Source: Azadirachta indica
Lineage: Eukaryota; Streptophyta; Magnoliopsida; Sapindales; Meliaceae
Direction of reading: 5' to 3'
NCBI GenBank assembly: GCA_022749755.1
Contig: CM040440.1
Span: 18,339,269 to 18,403,268, forward strand
Length of the DNA stretch: 64,000 nt
Positions 26,578-38,679 of the stretch are shown here, in pieces; position 1 is the stretch's first letter; the number at the start of each line of letters is the position of its first letter. The position numbers and the translations under genes are program-made. A model generated the notes under the pieces. That model was not told the DNA's origin. It made no database searches and saw nothing but the letters and a program-made list of their open reading frames with translations.

Positions 26578-27818
26578 AAGATAACTTTGATTGCGTACTC
26601 AACTTTAGACTATATTTCATTGTGATACAATAAGGATTCTAACGTTATACTGCAGTCTAAAAAAATAGTAAATATCTTAACGAATTACAGATTCATAATG
26701 TCTGTTAAAAAAAATTTAACGATGAGCAATAAATGATATCATGCTCTTAATCTTATCATGGAACATAAAATTATAAAAATAATCTTAATATATTTTGTCA
26801 TATAGATTGTTGAGATATTTTTCATCTTTATAGACTATAATGTAATGTTTTGATACTTATTATATCGCAATGAGATATCACAAAAAATTGAGCAATTATA
26901 TGAAATTATCTTCAAAAAAAATAAAATTTTGAAATAGATTAAAAAAACCTAAAATAGTTTTCTAATTGAATTCAAAATATTAATTTTTATCTCCTTCATG
27001 ATTCTAGCAATTCCATCACCAACAATAATTGCCCACTATGCTGTGCACATCGTTGATCACCAGTGATTTTGGAGTGATAAAGAAAATTTGGTTAGAGGAG
27101 TAAAAGGAATAATATTGGTTAGTAGTAAGTTCAGCGATAATTTTGAAAAGAGCATGAAAAGTTAAATAATAAATTATTTGAGATTCAAGGGAAGGAGAAG
27201 AAGAGAAGAGGGAAAGAATATCTTGTAAAGGAGAATGAAAAAGGAGAAAAAAGTTGGGTTTTTCTTCTATATACACAGAGAAGAGAAAATATATGAGAAT
27301 GTTTATTAATTAAGATAGTGAATAGTTTTTAAGATAAAATTCAAGTTTACATTAAATTGGGATAACAACATTTATGTCTCTAAATTTTTTAATTTATATC
27401 TCTAAACTTTTTAATTTGCATATCTAAATTTTTTGAAAAATATAAAAAATAATTTTTCTTTTTAATTTTATCCAAAAGATAATTTTACCCTCTCAACGTT
27501 AAATTTTTTTAAATAAATTTTACGAATCGTAAATTATTGAGATATTTGTCATTTTTAAGACTGTAATATAGCGTGCGAATACTTGTTTTATCACAATAAG
27601 ATATCACTTAAAGTTAAATAGTCTAATGAAATTATTCTTTTTTATTTATCGAAAAGACGATTTTACTTTCTCACCGTTAAATTCTTTTGAACAGATGTTA
27701 CGAATTTATAGTTCGTTAAAATATTCGTTATCTTTTAGGACTGCAGTGTAGCATCATAATATTTGTTGTATTACAATGAGATATAATTTAAAGTTGAGTA
27801 GTTAGCAGAAAATATCCC
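26578..27818. mobile_element. Long inverted-repeat DNA element, non-autonomous
   Basis: The left 190 bases or so and the reverse complement of the right 175 bases or so correspond clearly: both contain GTACTCAACTTTA-like, ACTGCAGTC and TTAACGA(A/T)TTA phrases in the same order. The flanks show the 9-bp direct repeat TATATTATA (26569-26577 and 27819-27827), which suits a Mutator-like element, although such AT repeats can arise by chance. Two further forward copies of the terminal sequence lie inside, near 26,805-26,925 and 27,535-27,640. The minus-strand open frame 27276-27016 has no recognisable family. Confidence 0.6.
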
Positions 27819-28118
27819 TATATTATATAATTAAGTTAAGTAAATATAATTTATTTTAATCTTTTTTATATTTATATATATATGTGTAAGTTTAGTTTAT
27901 CGTATATTAAGGAATATGAAATTTTTTTGGAGATAAAAATATATTAATATTTTAAAGTCATAATAGAGACTAATCAAATTAGAAGATGTCTTTTTATTAA
28001 CAAAATTTAACAGGCTGTGTGTATATTAATTTTCATCATTGTATTTAATTATTTTAACACAATTTTTATCAGCTAATAAATTCTAACCATAAAACATTAA
28101 TATAATAATTAAACCAAT

Positions 28119-28815
28119 GAGATAAACTTTTAGTTCCTAAAGTTTGGTTAAATACTCTCATAAGTTCTAATAGTTTTTAAAAATATTCTTAAAAGTCTTA
28201 ATTTTACATAAAATATCTATTAAGTCCTATACATAATATTTGTTAAAAATAACTAATAAATCTCTAGAATATTATAAAATATAATAATTTATATCAAATA
28301 TATTAATAAATAAATATTATAATTATTTTATAGCACATATTGAATATAATAATTATTGATATATTATAATTTTTTTTTATTGATATTTTTATTATTTATT
28401 TATATTTTCAATATATATTTTATTTCAAATTACAATATAATCATAAATATTTATTAGACATATGTTATAAAATAAATAATTTATAAATTTATATTTTATT
28501 AATAAATTAATATTATTTATGTTTTATTTGCATTTAATTTTTAGTAATTTGTTATTATTTAATTTCTTACAACTAATTACAATAAAAGAATTTTGTTAAT
28601 ATATTATTAAAATAATATTACTATTTATTTTTAATATAATATATATATTGTATTTTATCAAATTTTAGAGATATATTAATTATTTTTAACAAATATTTGT
28701 ATAAAGATATAATGGATATTTTATATAAAATTAGAACTTTTCAAAATATTTTTAAAACTAATAAAACTTATAACGATAATCAACCAAACTTTAGGAATTA
28801 AAAGGACTTTTATCC
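28119..28815. mobile_element. Inverted-repeat DNA element (about 0.7 kb, MITE-like)
   Basis: About 150 bases at each end are inverted copies. The left carries CCTAAAGTTTGGTTAA, TTACATAAAATATCTATTA and TTTGTTAAAAATAACTAATA; the right carries their reverse complements with scattered changes. The interior is almost pure A/T. Flanking sequences (AAACCAAT and AAACAATA) are similar but not identical, so the target duplication is uncertain and the ends may be off by a few bases. No protein coding. Confidence 0.6.
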
Positions 28816-29722
28816 TAAACAATAATAAAAACTAATTTTGATGGATTAATTGAAAATCTATAAAAACTATCTCTAAATAATAAAAACTTTTGTAATTTTA
28901 CAACTTCATGGTAGAGTTAATTAATTTTGGTTTCCTTCGGGTGTACTTCTAGGGAAATATACATATACTTATACTTTATTGATATATTCTCAAAATAGGA
29001 TCAATATTTTCTGAAATTCTAAAAATACATAAAAATTCTCTAACCCTAAAGTATTAGTATTTTTAATTAAGAAAATTTTAAAAATAAATAATACAATAAG
29101 ATTATTTTAGGAGAAACAACAATTAATTAAAATAATATAGCTACTTTATTTTTATTTGATATAGATTTAATTTTTAAAATACCCTTGTTTACTTTCTTTT
29201 TGTAATGTAAACTTAAAAATTTTGATTAGCAAATAATTAGATCAATTTTGTTAAAAGTTGTGGTTGACATCCAAACAATAAAAATAATTTTGCATGAAAA
29301 ATCCTATTCACGATAGATTTATATATACGAAGAAAGTCTACTTAAAAAAAATATGAAATAGGTTATTAAAAATTTTAAAAAATAAAATAAACTCATGAAA
29401 TAAGATTTTTTATAACTTGTATGAATTAATAAAAAAAAATATATTATTATTTTATGAAAAAATAAAATAAATCATCTAGTAAGAATTGTTGAGCCGACAA
29501 TTATAGTTATTATATTTTAATCTTTAAAGTGAATAAATTAAAAAAGAAAAAAAAGAAAGATTGAAGTTATCTAGCTCTATATATCGGAGAAGAAACCATT
29601 AATCAGCGTGAATTATTACATGTACATTGACCATCTAATGGAACGTGATAATTGAGACCTGAGAACCACAACAATTCAATTGGGTAATTAAGCTGACCAC
29701 ATATAAATAGGTTTTATATATT

Positions 29723-30363
29723 GGGAAATAACCAAAAATATCTCATTTTGCAATCCAAAATTTAAAAATGCCCACCTTAATAAAAGTCATTTAAAAATAC
29801 TCGATTTTAACTCTTTTAGATAAAAATGTCCCATACCTACTTTAAATTGAAGTCTCATTTTTTTACTTCGTTATCACTTGAAAGTAGGTTTCAAATGAAG
29901 TAAAATTTGATTTTACTCGAAACCCACTTTTAAATAAAGTGAAATTTTTACCTTTACTTAAAAGTAATTTTTTTTTTTGTGTAAAGTGAAAATACACCAT
30001 AACTCGAAATCTACTTTCGAATAAGGTGAAATTTAATTTTATTCGAAATTTACTTTCGAATATGGTGAAATTTAATTATCTACTTTCGAATAAAATGAAA
30101 TTTAATTTTACACGAAACTTATTTTCACGTATGGTAAAAATTTTACTTTACTCGAAAGTAAGTTTCGAGTAAAGTCAAATTTTTATTTTAATCGAAACTT
30201 ACTTTCAAATAATAATGAAATAAAAATATTAAATTTTAGTTCAAAGTAGGTATAAGGATATTTTTGTTCAAAAGAGTAAAAATAAAATATTTTTAAATGA
30301 CTTTTATTAAGAGAGACATTTTTAAATTTGGGTTGTGAAATCGGGTATTTTCGCTTATTTCCC
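29723..30363. mobile_element. Mutator-like MITE, 641 bp
   Basis: The ends begin GGGAAATAA and match as inverted repeats for about 150 bases (shared TTTAAAAATG, CTTAATAAAAGTCATTTAAAAATA, TACTTT). Flanking 9-bp repeats TTATATATT (29714-29722) and TTATATGTT (30364-30372) differ at one base; a 9-bp duplication is typical of MULEs. The interior is made of many short direct and inverted units built on CGAAA, TACTTTCGAATAA and GTGAAATTT. No coding capacity. Confidence 0.75.
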
Positions 30364-30372
30364 TTATATGTT

Positions 30373-31481
30373 CCAGGCACATATAAACCTGAATTAATGA
30401 ACACTAGTTCAGGACCGAAGCTTAATCGACCAGCAACATTTAGGTACAAGCAGACAAGTACAAAAATTCCCCGCGTTAGTTGGAGTAGTTGGGTTCAGAT
30501 TGAACTTTAAGGCATGTCTCAAATCAACTGATCACTTAATTCGTCTGGATATCATTATTTAAGCGTGCATGTCTATCTACGTACCAGGGATTGGGGTCCA
30601 ATGTACTCCTAATTAATTTGTTGGACAAGTTAATTATTTACTCTTGTCCACCTATGTATTTATGTGGAGATTAATTTCAAGTTCTTTTTCCGTTTACCAA
30701 AGAAAATTGACGTCTAGTAATCAGGTTATGAAGATAACATTAGAAGAAGCAGGACTGAGAGTCTAAAAAATTCATATGTATAATTAATAAAAAAAGCTAG
30801 ATGCGGTTAGCTAGCTTGCTATTAAAACTGGTACTTAATTAATTATAATCATAACATTTGGGTGCTCTTTAATTAATTAAAGAGATAAATTCCTTTTCAT
30901 TCATATGTTAGTTTTAATTTGAAGCAAATAACAAAGAATGATATTAGACATTGTAAATTGTTATTTTAAGTTTTGGTTGTTTACCATTACTCAATAATTA
31001 AAAAGACTTTCGAAATCCAAATTTTTAAATGTACAGGCAGCGGGCATCCACATTCTTTTAATTTCAGCATATCAATGCGTAAGATATCTTTTAATATCAG
31101 AGGTCAACTTCAATCCACATGTATATAATATATATGATCTTGATTAAAAGAGACTGGATATATATATATATATATATAATTTTTGTCCAATTTTTCTTGA
31201 ATTCATTTTTAAGGAAAAACTAGAGAGAGATTTTCCTTTCTCTTCTGGCTTAATAATAATACTCGTATATTAATATCTGGCGCCGGCAATAACTGAACAA
31301 ATCCAAAACCCTGGATCATCCCAAGCATAACTGAATTAAATGATAGGGAGAATGTAGCTGACAAATTAATGAATAAAGCATACACGTTTCATCTGTATGT
31401 ACGTACTAGGTGGTAAACAGAATAACAATTTCACTTACTCCAATTCTGGTTACATTCGTTTGAATCTCGAGCTCCAGACAA
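30373..31481. other. Distal upstream region of pectinesterase copy B
   Basis: AT-rich DNA with (TA)n at about 31,162-31,179 and no recognisable gene. Scattered phrases resemble the upstream regions of the other copies, consistent with duplicated promoter DNA. Confidence 0.4.
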
Positions 31482-31558
31482 ACGCGTACCTGGTAATGTC
31501 TTACAATTAAGTCGACTATGAAGCAAAGCTAGCTAGCTAGCTTTTCCTCCTATAAATA
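31482..31558 (+). promoter_or_regulatory. Promoter module of pectinesterase copy B
   Basis: ACGCGT at 31482-31487, an altered W-box (GTCGACT at 31511-31517, where the other copies have GTTGACT) and an intact TATAAATA at 31551-31558. It belongs to the broken copy B. Confidence 0.55.
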
Positions 31559-32852
31559 CATCAAATTATTAAGAAAGTTCATCACACTCAATTCTCTTTA
31601 ACTTATCTGGAGTAATGGCATCTTCTAAGCTCTTCTTTCTAGTAGTATTACCTATTCTTATTGCTCTTCCTTTTTTCGACTACAAATCTTGTGCTGAAGA
31701 TGTTGCAACAACTCTTGTTCCACTAGAAACCATTTGTAAATGCGCTCCTGACCCTTCCTATTGCATATATGCGCTTCCTAACCAAACCGCAAATGTCTAC
31801 ACCTATGGTCTATTTTCCATCAGCAAAGCATTGTCGCAATCTATTAACTTCTTGAACTTAGTTGACAGTTATCTTAAACTCCCGTCCACATTATCACTCG
31901 CTGCTATTCGTGCTCTGCTAGATTGCCGTTTCCTAGCTAGTTCTAACTTGGACTATCTTTCAAGCGCTTACCAAACTCTGAATACCACCAGTAATATTCT
32001 GTCCACCATGCAACAAGAAGAGGTGCACACTCTGCTTAGTGCCATTTTAACAAACCAACAAACCTGTTTAGAAGGCCTTCAATCCACTGCTTCAGTCTGA
32101 AAGATAAAGAATCCTCTCTCTGTCCGTCTCTCTGACGATTCCAAACTTTTTAGTCTCTTGCTTGCTCTCTTCAAAAAAGGTTGGGTTGGTGAGAAGATGC
32201 AAGAAACGACAAGGCAGCCTCCAAAGACACAACTTCTGTTCCGAGATGGACGTCTACTTTCGCAAATGTCTAACGAAACTCACGCAATTTCCGTGTCTGT
32301 AAGCACAAGAAATGTCGAAAGTAGTATGATGGAGTTTTGGTGAGCGATGTCGTGACGGTGAGTAAGGACGGCCGTGGAAATTTCACTAACATCAGTGATG
32401 CTGTTAATGCAGCTCCAAACAACACAGATGTTTCCAAAGGATACTTCATAATATATGTCACCCGGGGAGTCTATGAGGAATATATATCCATTCCTAAGAA
32501 CAATAAAAATTTGATGATGATTGGAGACGGCAGCGATAAGACAATAATCATTGGCAACAGAATCGTTGTTGATGGCTGGACTACTTTCAATTCTGCGACT
32601 TTTGGTAGGTTTAAATCTTATATACGTACTCAAATTTCTCCATGTAGTTTCAGTGTACCCACTTATGTCCTAGTGCTACAAAGTGAACTTATTGTAAATA
32701 ATGACGTTATTTTCAATATTTCAATATTGTAGTTGTGGTAGCACCGAATTTTGTGGCGTTGGACATAAGTTTCCGCAATAAAGCTAAACCAGGCAAGCAC
32801 CAGGCCGTGGCTCTTCGCCGTGGGGCGGATTTGTCTTCATTTTATAGTTGCA

Positions 32853-33456
32853 TGTCACGCCCCGCATAAATAATGTGCGTGAATAGTAACCCGTGGTCGA
32901 GACTTTATACGGACAGTACTTGTACGAGGGAAAATCCGAAACAAGCGGGCGTGCGAATTTTGACAAGATAACTCCTTGACAGACCAGATTGAGTAGGCAA
33001 TAAAACATTTAAGCCAAGAATCTATACATTCTTCCTTATTAGCATAGTTGTACGTAAAACTCAATATTAGCCCAATTATCCCAACTTTTAGAATGATGAC
33101 TCAATTGACCCAAGTTCTAGAATTGTAAGGATAACTCTACATTTTTTACCATTGTATAGATATTTTCTAGAACCTTTTTAGAAGGCCAATCTTAACCCTC
33201 AAAAGTGCATTATGAGGTGCAATCTTGGCTATCCATTATATGTAAACTTTCTTACAAATAGGTGAGACCTCATTTGGCCAAACCAAGCAATCAATCAATA
33301 AACTTGAGTTGTATGAGTTCTTTTCACTTAAACTCTTTGTGCTCTCTCTTATAAAGCTTCCAATTTAATGCATTACGAGTGTCAAAAGCTTACTTAGCGA
33401 GCGGAATTATTAAGCACCGCACAGTCGAAGCTGATGAAGAGAGTGAGGCCGTAACA
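32853..33456 (+). repeat. 5' long terminal repeat
   Basis: Begins TGTCACGCC and ends GTAACA, giving the canonical TG...CA ends. It is 604 bp and pairs with 37518-38104. Within the first 105 bases or so I count about 23 differences from the 3' LTR, all transitions. Confidence 0.9.
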
Positions 33457-33457
33457 A

Positions 33458-33470
33458 TTGGTATCAGAGC
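33458..33470 (+). other. Primer-binding site (initiator Met tRNA)
   Basis: TTGGTATCAGAGC, two bases after the 5' LTR, contains the standard TGGTATCAGAGC complementary to the 3' end of plant initiator-methionine tRNA. Confidence 0.9.
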
Positions 33471-33526
33471 TCAAGGTTGAGCAACACAAGGTTGAGCGGA
33501 GACCTTGTTGAGAGGGAGTTTTCGAA

Positions 33527-36500
33527 ATGAAGGTTGCATGGGCAAAAACTCTGTCGAAAAGAATGGCTAACGTTTCCAACATTACCATAACAGGTAAGGA
33601 AGTCCAAGCATGGCGACGTGAGGAGCAACACCCTACCAAGGGTGGAAGTAAGAGGGCGCAGTCCAAGGAGATGATGACTGGCTTGGATGCTCGAGTAGCT
33701 AGCATAGAAGCTTTCGTAGCGAGCATAAACTCATGCCTTGACAAGATGGAGCAGTGCTTCGACGGGTTGGAAGCGGAAGACAATACTCTTCGTGAGGTAG
33801 TGGAGGTATCTACTGCTAAACTCGAGGATGCCCTTAAGCAAGATTTGCTAATGGTTCACGACCGTATGTTTAGGGATATCTGAGCCTACATTGATCGAGA
33901 AGTCGCCACAATTAAGAAGGATGTGGCTTTGTACAAGCATGCGGCAGCAAGCGGGTGACTACTACACGTGATACACCAAGGGTGACGTTCCTAAGCCCAA
34001 GCCCTACAATGATTCGAGAAGTGTCAAGAACGTGGATAACTTTCTGTGGGGAATCAAACAATATGTCGAAGTGATGGGCATCACCGATGAGCAAACCAAG
34101 ATACGTAGAGCCACCCATTATCTAACTGATGCGGCTATGTTATGGTAGAGAATGAGGTACAGTGACATTGGTAAAAGGACATGCACCATCGAGGCTTTCG
34201 ATGACTTTAAACGGGAACTCAAGTAGTAATTCTATCCGAAAAATGCCGAAAAAGAAGCACGAGGCCGGTTGTATCGCCTCAAACATTTCGAAAGCTTGCG
34301 GAACTACATCAAAGAGTTTACTAGCTTGGCGTTGGAGATTTCGGACATAAGCGACAAAAATTCTCTCTTTTTCTTCATAGATGGGCTCTAAGGATGGGTA
34401 AAAATAGAGTTTAAGAGACGAGGCATGCAAGACCTTGCAACTGCTATAGCTATTGCAGAAACTTTTACCAATTATTCAAGTGAGCGGTCAAATACTAAGG
34501 TTAAGGACAAGAAAAGTGGTCAAGGCAAAAGTTGGGGAGACCACAGCAAATCACATGGAGACGATTTTTGCAAACCACCTAACGGTAAAGAGAAGCCGAA
34601 AAATGACGAAGAGAAGGATTCCAAGCCTTCTCGCAATTGCTACTTTTGCGATGGTCTTTATTGGATGCGGAATTGTTAGAAGAAGAAGGCATTGAGCGTT
34701 ATGGTAGTTCGTGCGGAGGAGCCACAAAGTCGAAAGGGTGACGCGGTGATGGGTTCTTTACAACTATTCAATGCCATTCAAGCGGTTTCGGAGGCACAAG
34801 TAAATAGGCTTATCTACATTGATGTGGTGATCAACAAGGTACATACGAAAGCCTTAGTTGACACTGGTGCCTCACATAATTTAGTGCAGGTCGATGAGGC
34901 CAAGCGGATAAGTCTCAAAGTAACCAACGAAAGCGGCACCATGAAGGCAGTGAACTCAGCTGCTAAACCAATTAAAAGTGTGGAACGGAAAGTCAAAATC
35001 ACCATCGGACAATAGAGGGGATCGGTAGATTGGTTTGTAGTATCTATGGACGACCACAATATCATGCTCGGGATGGATTTCTTGGATCAAATAAAGGTTG
35101 CACCAGTACCATTTGCCAACACTATGTGCATCCTTGATGGGGGCAAGCACCGGCTACTTTTAGTACTTTGATGAACAAGTTATTCCATCCCTATTTTGAC
35201 CAATTTGTGGTGCTATAATTGAATGATATTATTGTATATAGCAACACCTTGGAAGAACATGTGGCACATCTTAAGAAGGTGTTCCAAGTATTGCGAAAGA
35301 ATGAATTATATATGAAAAAGGAGAAATATTCTTTTGCGCAATGAGAAGTTCATTTCTTGGGCCACAAGATCAAGGATGGAAAGTTGATGATGGATAAGGT
35401 TAAGGTACAAGCTATTCAAAAATGGGAACTTCCGACCAAGGTGCACGACCTCCGATCTTTCTTGGGGTTGGTTAGCTACTATTAGCGCTTCATCAAGAGC
35501 TATTCGGCAAGAATAGCTCCACTAACTGACTTATTCAAGAAAAACTGCTCGTGAAATTGGACCAAAGAGTGCCAACATGCCTTCGAAGACTTGAAGAAGG
35601 CAATCATGGAGGAAACGATTCTTGTGCTGCCTGACCACATGAAAACTTTCGAAGTACACACCGATGCCTCGTATTTTGCCATTGAAGATGTACTTATGCA
35701 AGAAGGACGCTCCATTGCTTTTGAGAGTTGCAAACTCAATGAGGCAAAAAGACGCTACACTGTGCAAGAAAAGGAGATGACAGCAATCATTTATTGCTTT
35801 AGGGTATAGCGACATTACTTGCTCGGGATTCATTTTGTGATTATAACGGATAATGTAGCTACTAGCTACTTTCAAACGCAAAAGAAGTTGAATCCCAAGT
35901 AAGCTCGTTGGCAAGACTTCTTGGCAGAGTTCGATTATGACTTAGTGTACAAGCTGGGCAACGCAAATGTCGTAGCGGATGCGTTAAGTTGAAAAGCAAT
36001 ATTGGTGACCATTAATTTAAGTATTTTTGAGGGAACGCTAGTGAGGAAGATTAAAGAAGGAGTGACCCAAGACCCTCTAACTAAAAACATAGCAGTGCTC
36101 GTGAATGAAGGAAAGATAAGGCGGTTTTAGCTTGACGATGGATTGCTCTATATCAAAGGGAGACATATTTATATGCCAAAGTAGAGTGGCTTGAGGAAAG
36201 AGCTTATCAAAAAATGCTATGATTATAAGTGGGCTGGACACCCCAGAGCTAAGCGCATCAACGCTTTGTTAGAAAATTTGTACTATTGGCCGAGGATGTG
36301 AGAGGATGTCGAGGTTTACGTGCGGACATGTCTTGTGTGCCAACAATACAAAATTGAGTAACGAGCATCCAATGGGTTACTTGAGCCGTTGCCAATTCTG
36401 AGCAGACCATGGGAAAGCGTTTCTATAGATTTCATCACGTCGCTACCAAAATCAGAAGGGTATGGAAGTATCATTATGGTGGTCGATCGCTTTAGTAAAT

Positions 36501-37506
36501 ACGCGGTCTTTATACCGGCACCTACGGATTGCATAGCGAAGGAAGCTATAAAGTAGTTCCTAAAGCATGTGGTGAAGTTTTGGGGAGTGCCAAACAATAT
36601 CATGAGCGACTGTGACCCGCGATTTATCATCAAGTTTTGGTCTGAATTGTTCAAGTTGCTTGGAACGGACCTCAATTTTCCTACAAGCTTTCATCCTTAA
36701 AGCGACAAACAAACCGAACGTGTCAATGCACTGCTCGAGCTATACTTAAGACATTATGTGAGTGCCAACTAAAGGGATTGGGCTAAGTTGTTAGACGTGA
36801 CTCAATTCTCTTACAACTTGCAGCAGATCGAGGCAACTAATAGGAGTCCATTCGAGATTATGTTGGGCCGACAACCGACAACTCCACATGCATTAGCCTT
36901 GGGTTATAAAGTAAAAAGTTTGGGAGCCTTCAAATTCGCCAAAGCATGGCATGAATAAGCCGATTTAGGTAAGGCATACCTAGATAAAGCGACTAAGAAG
37001 ATGAAGAAGTAGGCGGACAAAAAGCGAAGGGACGTAGAATTCTAAGAGGGGGATCTAGTCATAGTGAAACTGTTGCCCCAACAATTCGAGACATTACGAA
37101 AGGTACATAAGGAACTGGTTCGACATTATAAGGGGCCATTCTCGATTGTTCAGAAAGTGGGTAAGGTATCATATCAAGTTTTATTCCTCCAAAGTTAAAG
37201 ATCCACCCCGTCTTCCATGTAAGCATGTTAAAGCGTTATCATGGGGAAAAGAAAGACCCGAGCCGAGAGAAGTCAAAAAAAGCTCCAATTATTGTGGTAA
37301 CCTCTTTCAAAAGGGAAGTTAAGTACATCCTTACTGACCGACTAGTTCGAAAATGAGGGATGCCGAACTATGCAAAATACTTCGTCAAGTGGAAGGGATT
37401 GCCCGAGAGTGAGGCTACGTGGAAATATGAAGATGCATTATGGCAATTCCAAGAGCATATAAGGAGGTTCCGTGAGGAAGACGCGACGAGGACGTCGAGC
37501 ATTTAG
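33527..37506 (+). pseudogene. Degenerate gag-pol of the LTR retrotransposon
   Basis: Several open pieces separated by stops and shifts. Gag occupies about 33527-34690 and ends in a damaged zinc knuckle (34638-34676: CYFC then RNC, histidine lost). The protease has DTGAS at 34860-34874. RT is incomplete: the protease-proximal linker runs at about 35155 directly into the segment just before the YxDD motif, so the N-terminal half is deleted, and the motif itself is broken (stop at 35216-35218, then Leu-Asn-Asp). RNase H (FEVHTDAS, 35648 on), a zinc-binding plus DDE integrase (about 36,230-36,860) and a C-terminal chromodomain (37366-37480, YFVKWKGLPESEATW) follow. Many stops lie where the family has Gln, Arg or Trp. 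Confidence 0.88.
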
Positions 37507-37517
37507 GTGGGGGAGGA
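37506..37517 (+). other. Polypurine tract
   Basis: A purine-rich GGTGGGGGAGGA-type run directly before the 3' LTR, in the position used to prime plus-strand DNA synthesis. Confidence 0.7.
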
Positions 37518-38104
37518 TATCACGTCTCGCGTGAACAGTGTATATGAATAGTAACTTATGGTCGAGACTTTATGCAGGCAGCACTTGCGCGAGGGAAAAT
37601 CTGAAATAAGTGGGCGTGTGAGGTTTAACAAGATGACTCTTTGGCAGACCGGATTGAGTGGGCAATGAAGCATTTGGGTTTAGGATTTATGCATTCTTCC
37701 TTATTAGCATAATTGTACATAAAACCCAATATTAGCCCTATTAGCTTAACTTCTAGAATGATGATTGAATTGGTCCAAGTTTTAGAATTGTAAGGATAAT
37801 TCTACATTTTTAACCATTATATAGATATTTTCTTAGACCTTTCTAGAAGGCCAATCCTAACCCTAGACAGTACATTGTAAGGTGCAATCTTGACCATCCA
37901 TTGTATGTAAACTTTCCTATAAATAGGTGAAGCCTCATTTGGTCAAATTAAGCAATTAAGCAATAAACTTGAGTTGTAGAAGTTCTCTTCACTCAAACTC
38001 TTTATACTTTCTCTTATTAAACTTCTGATTTAACACATTGCGAGTGTCGAAAGCTTGTTAAGCACCGCACGATCAAAACAGGTGAAGAGAGTGAGGCTGT
38101 GATA
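37518..38104 (+). repeat. 3' long terminal repeat
   Basis: 587 bp, begins TATCACGTC and ends GTGATA, so both canonical end dinucleotides are mutated (TG to TA, CA to TA). Matches the 5' LTR along its length with many transitions. Confidence 0.9.
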
Positions 38105-38679
38105 TGCAGCTTTGAAAGGTACCAAGATACTCTGTACACACATTCTCTAAGGCAATTCTACAGATAATGCGATATCTATAGTGCAATTGATTTCATATTT
38201 GGAAACACTGCCGTCGTTCTCCAAAAATGCAATATCTATCCACGGCTACCCATGAGTGGACAATTCAACACAATTACTGCACAAGGTCAAACCAACCCTA
38301 ATCAGAACACAGGCACATTCATTCATAATTGTAGTATAAGAGCATCAGATGGTCTTGCTTCGAGTAATGAAACAGTGCGGACATATCTGGGAAGGCCATG
38401 GAAGGAGTACTCCAGGGCTGTTTATATGCAATCTTTCGTGGACAGTTTGATAAAACCTGCTGCGGTTGGTCTATATGGAGTGGAGATTTTGCACTAAGTA
38501 CATTGTACTATGCGAAGTATAGTAACATCAGACCTGGATCAAACACTACCAACAAGGTGACATGGCCTAGTTACCATATGATTAATGCTACTGATACTGC
38601 TAATTTCAGTGTCTAATTTTATATCAAGGGATATTTGGATACCCAAAATAGGAGTGCTTTACACTGATGGCTTAATTTA

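Larger units (their letters stand above)
32853..38104 (+). mobile_element. Ty3/gypsy chromodomain LTR retrotransposon, degenerate, 5,252 bp
   Basis: Inserted in exon 2 of pectinesterase copy B. LTRs are at 32853-33456 and 37518-38104. The 4-bp target sequence TGCA appears on both sides (32849-32852 and 38105-38108); a fifth base, usual for this order, is not conserved. A primer-binding site complementary to initiator-Met tRNA follows the 5' LTR, and a purine tract precedes the 3' LTR. The domain order gag, protease, RT, RNase H, integrase, chromodomain defines Ty3/gypsy chromoviruses. Both LTRs and the coding region are heavily mutated, so this is an old, immobile copy. Confidence 0.93.
31615..38679 (+). 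pseudogene. Pectinesterase tandem copy B, pseudogene split by a retrotransposon
   Basis: Aligned by eye to copies A, C and D. The first exon (31615 to about 32605) is open to a TGA at 32098-32100. The pro-region continues in the same frame to the stop after MMEFW near 32340, and a frameshift then moves the esterase part (SDVVTVSKDGRGNF) to another frame. Exon 2 starts near 32733 and is interrupted at 32853 by the 5.25-kb LTR element; it resumes at 38105 with TGCAGCTTTGAA. The 3' part has a further stop (FYR then TAA near 38166), a 2-base insertion near 38461 and a frame change before the end. The promoter TATA box, signal peptide and exon layout are still recognisable, so this was once a normal gene. 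No functional enzyme can be made. Confidence 0.93.

Noticed and set aside
33394..33783. 129-codon minus-strand frame
   Set aside because: It is antisense to gag of the retrotransposon and has no independent support.
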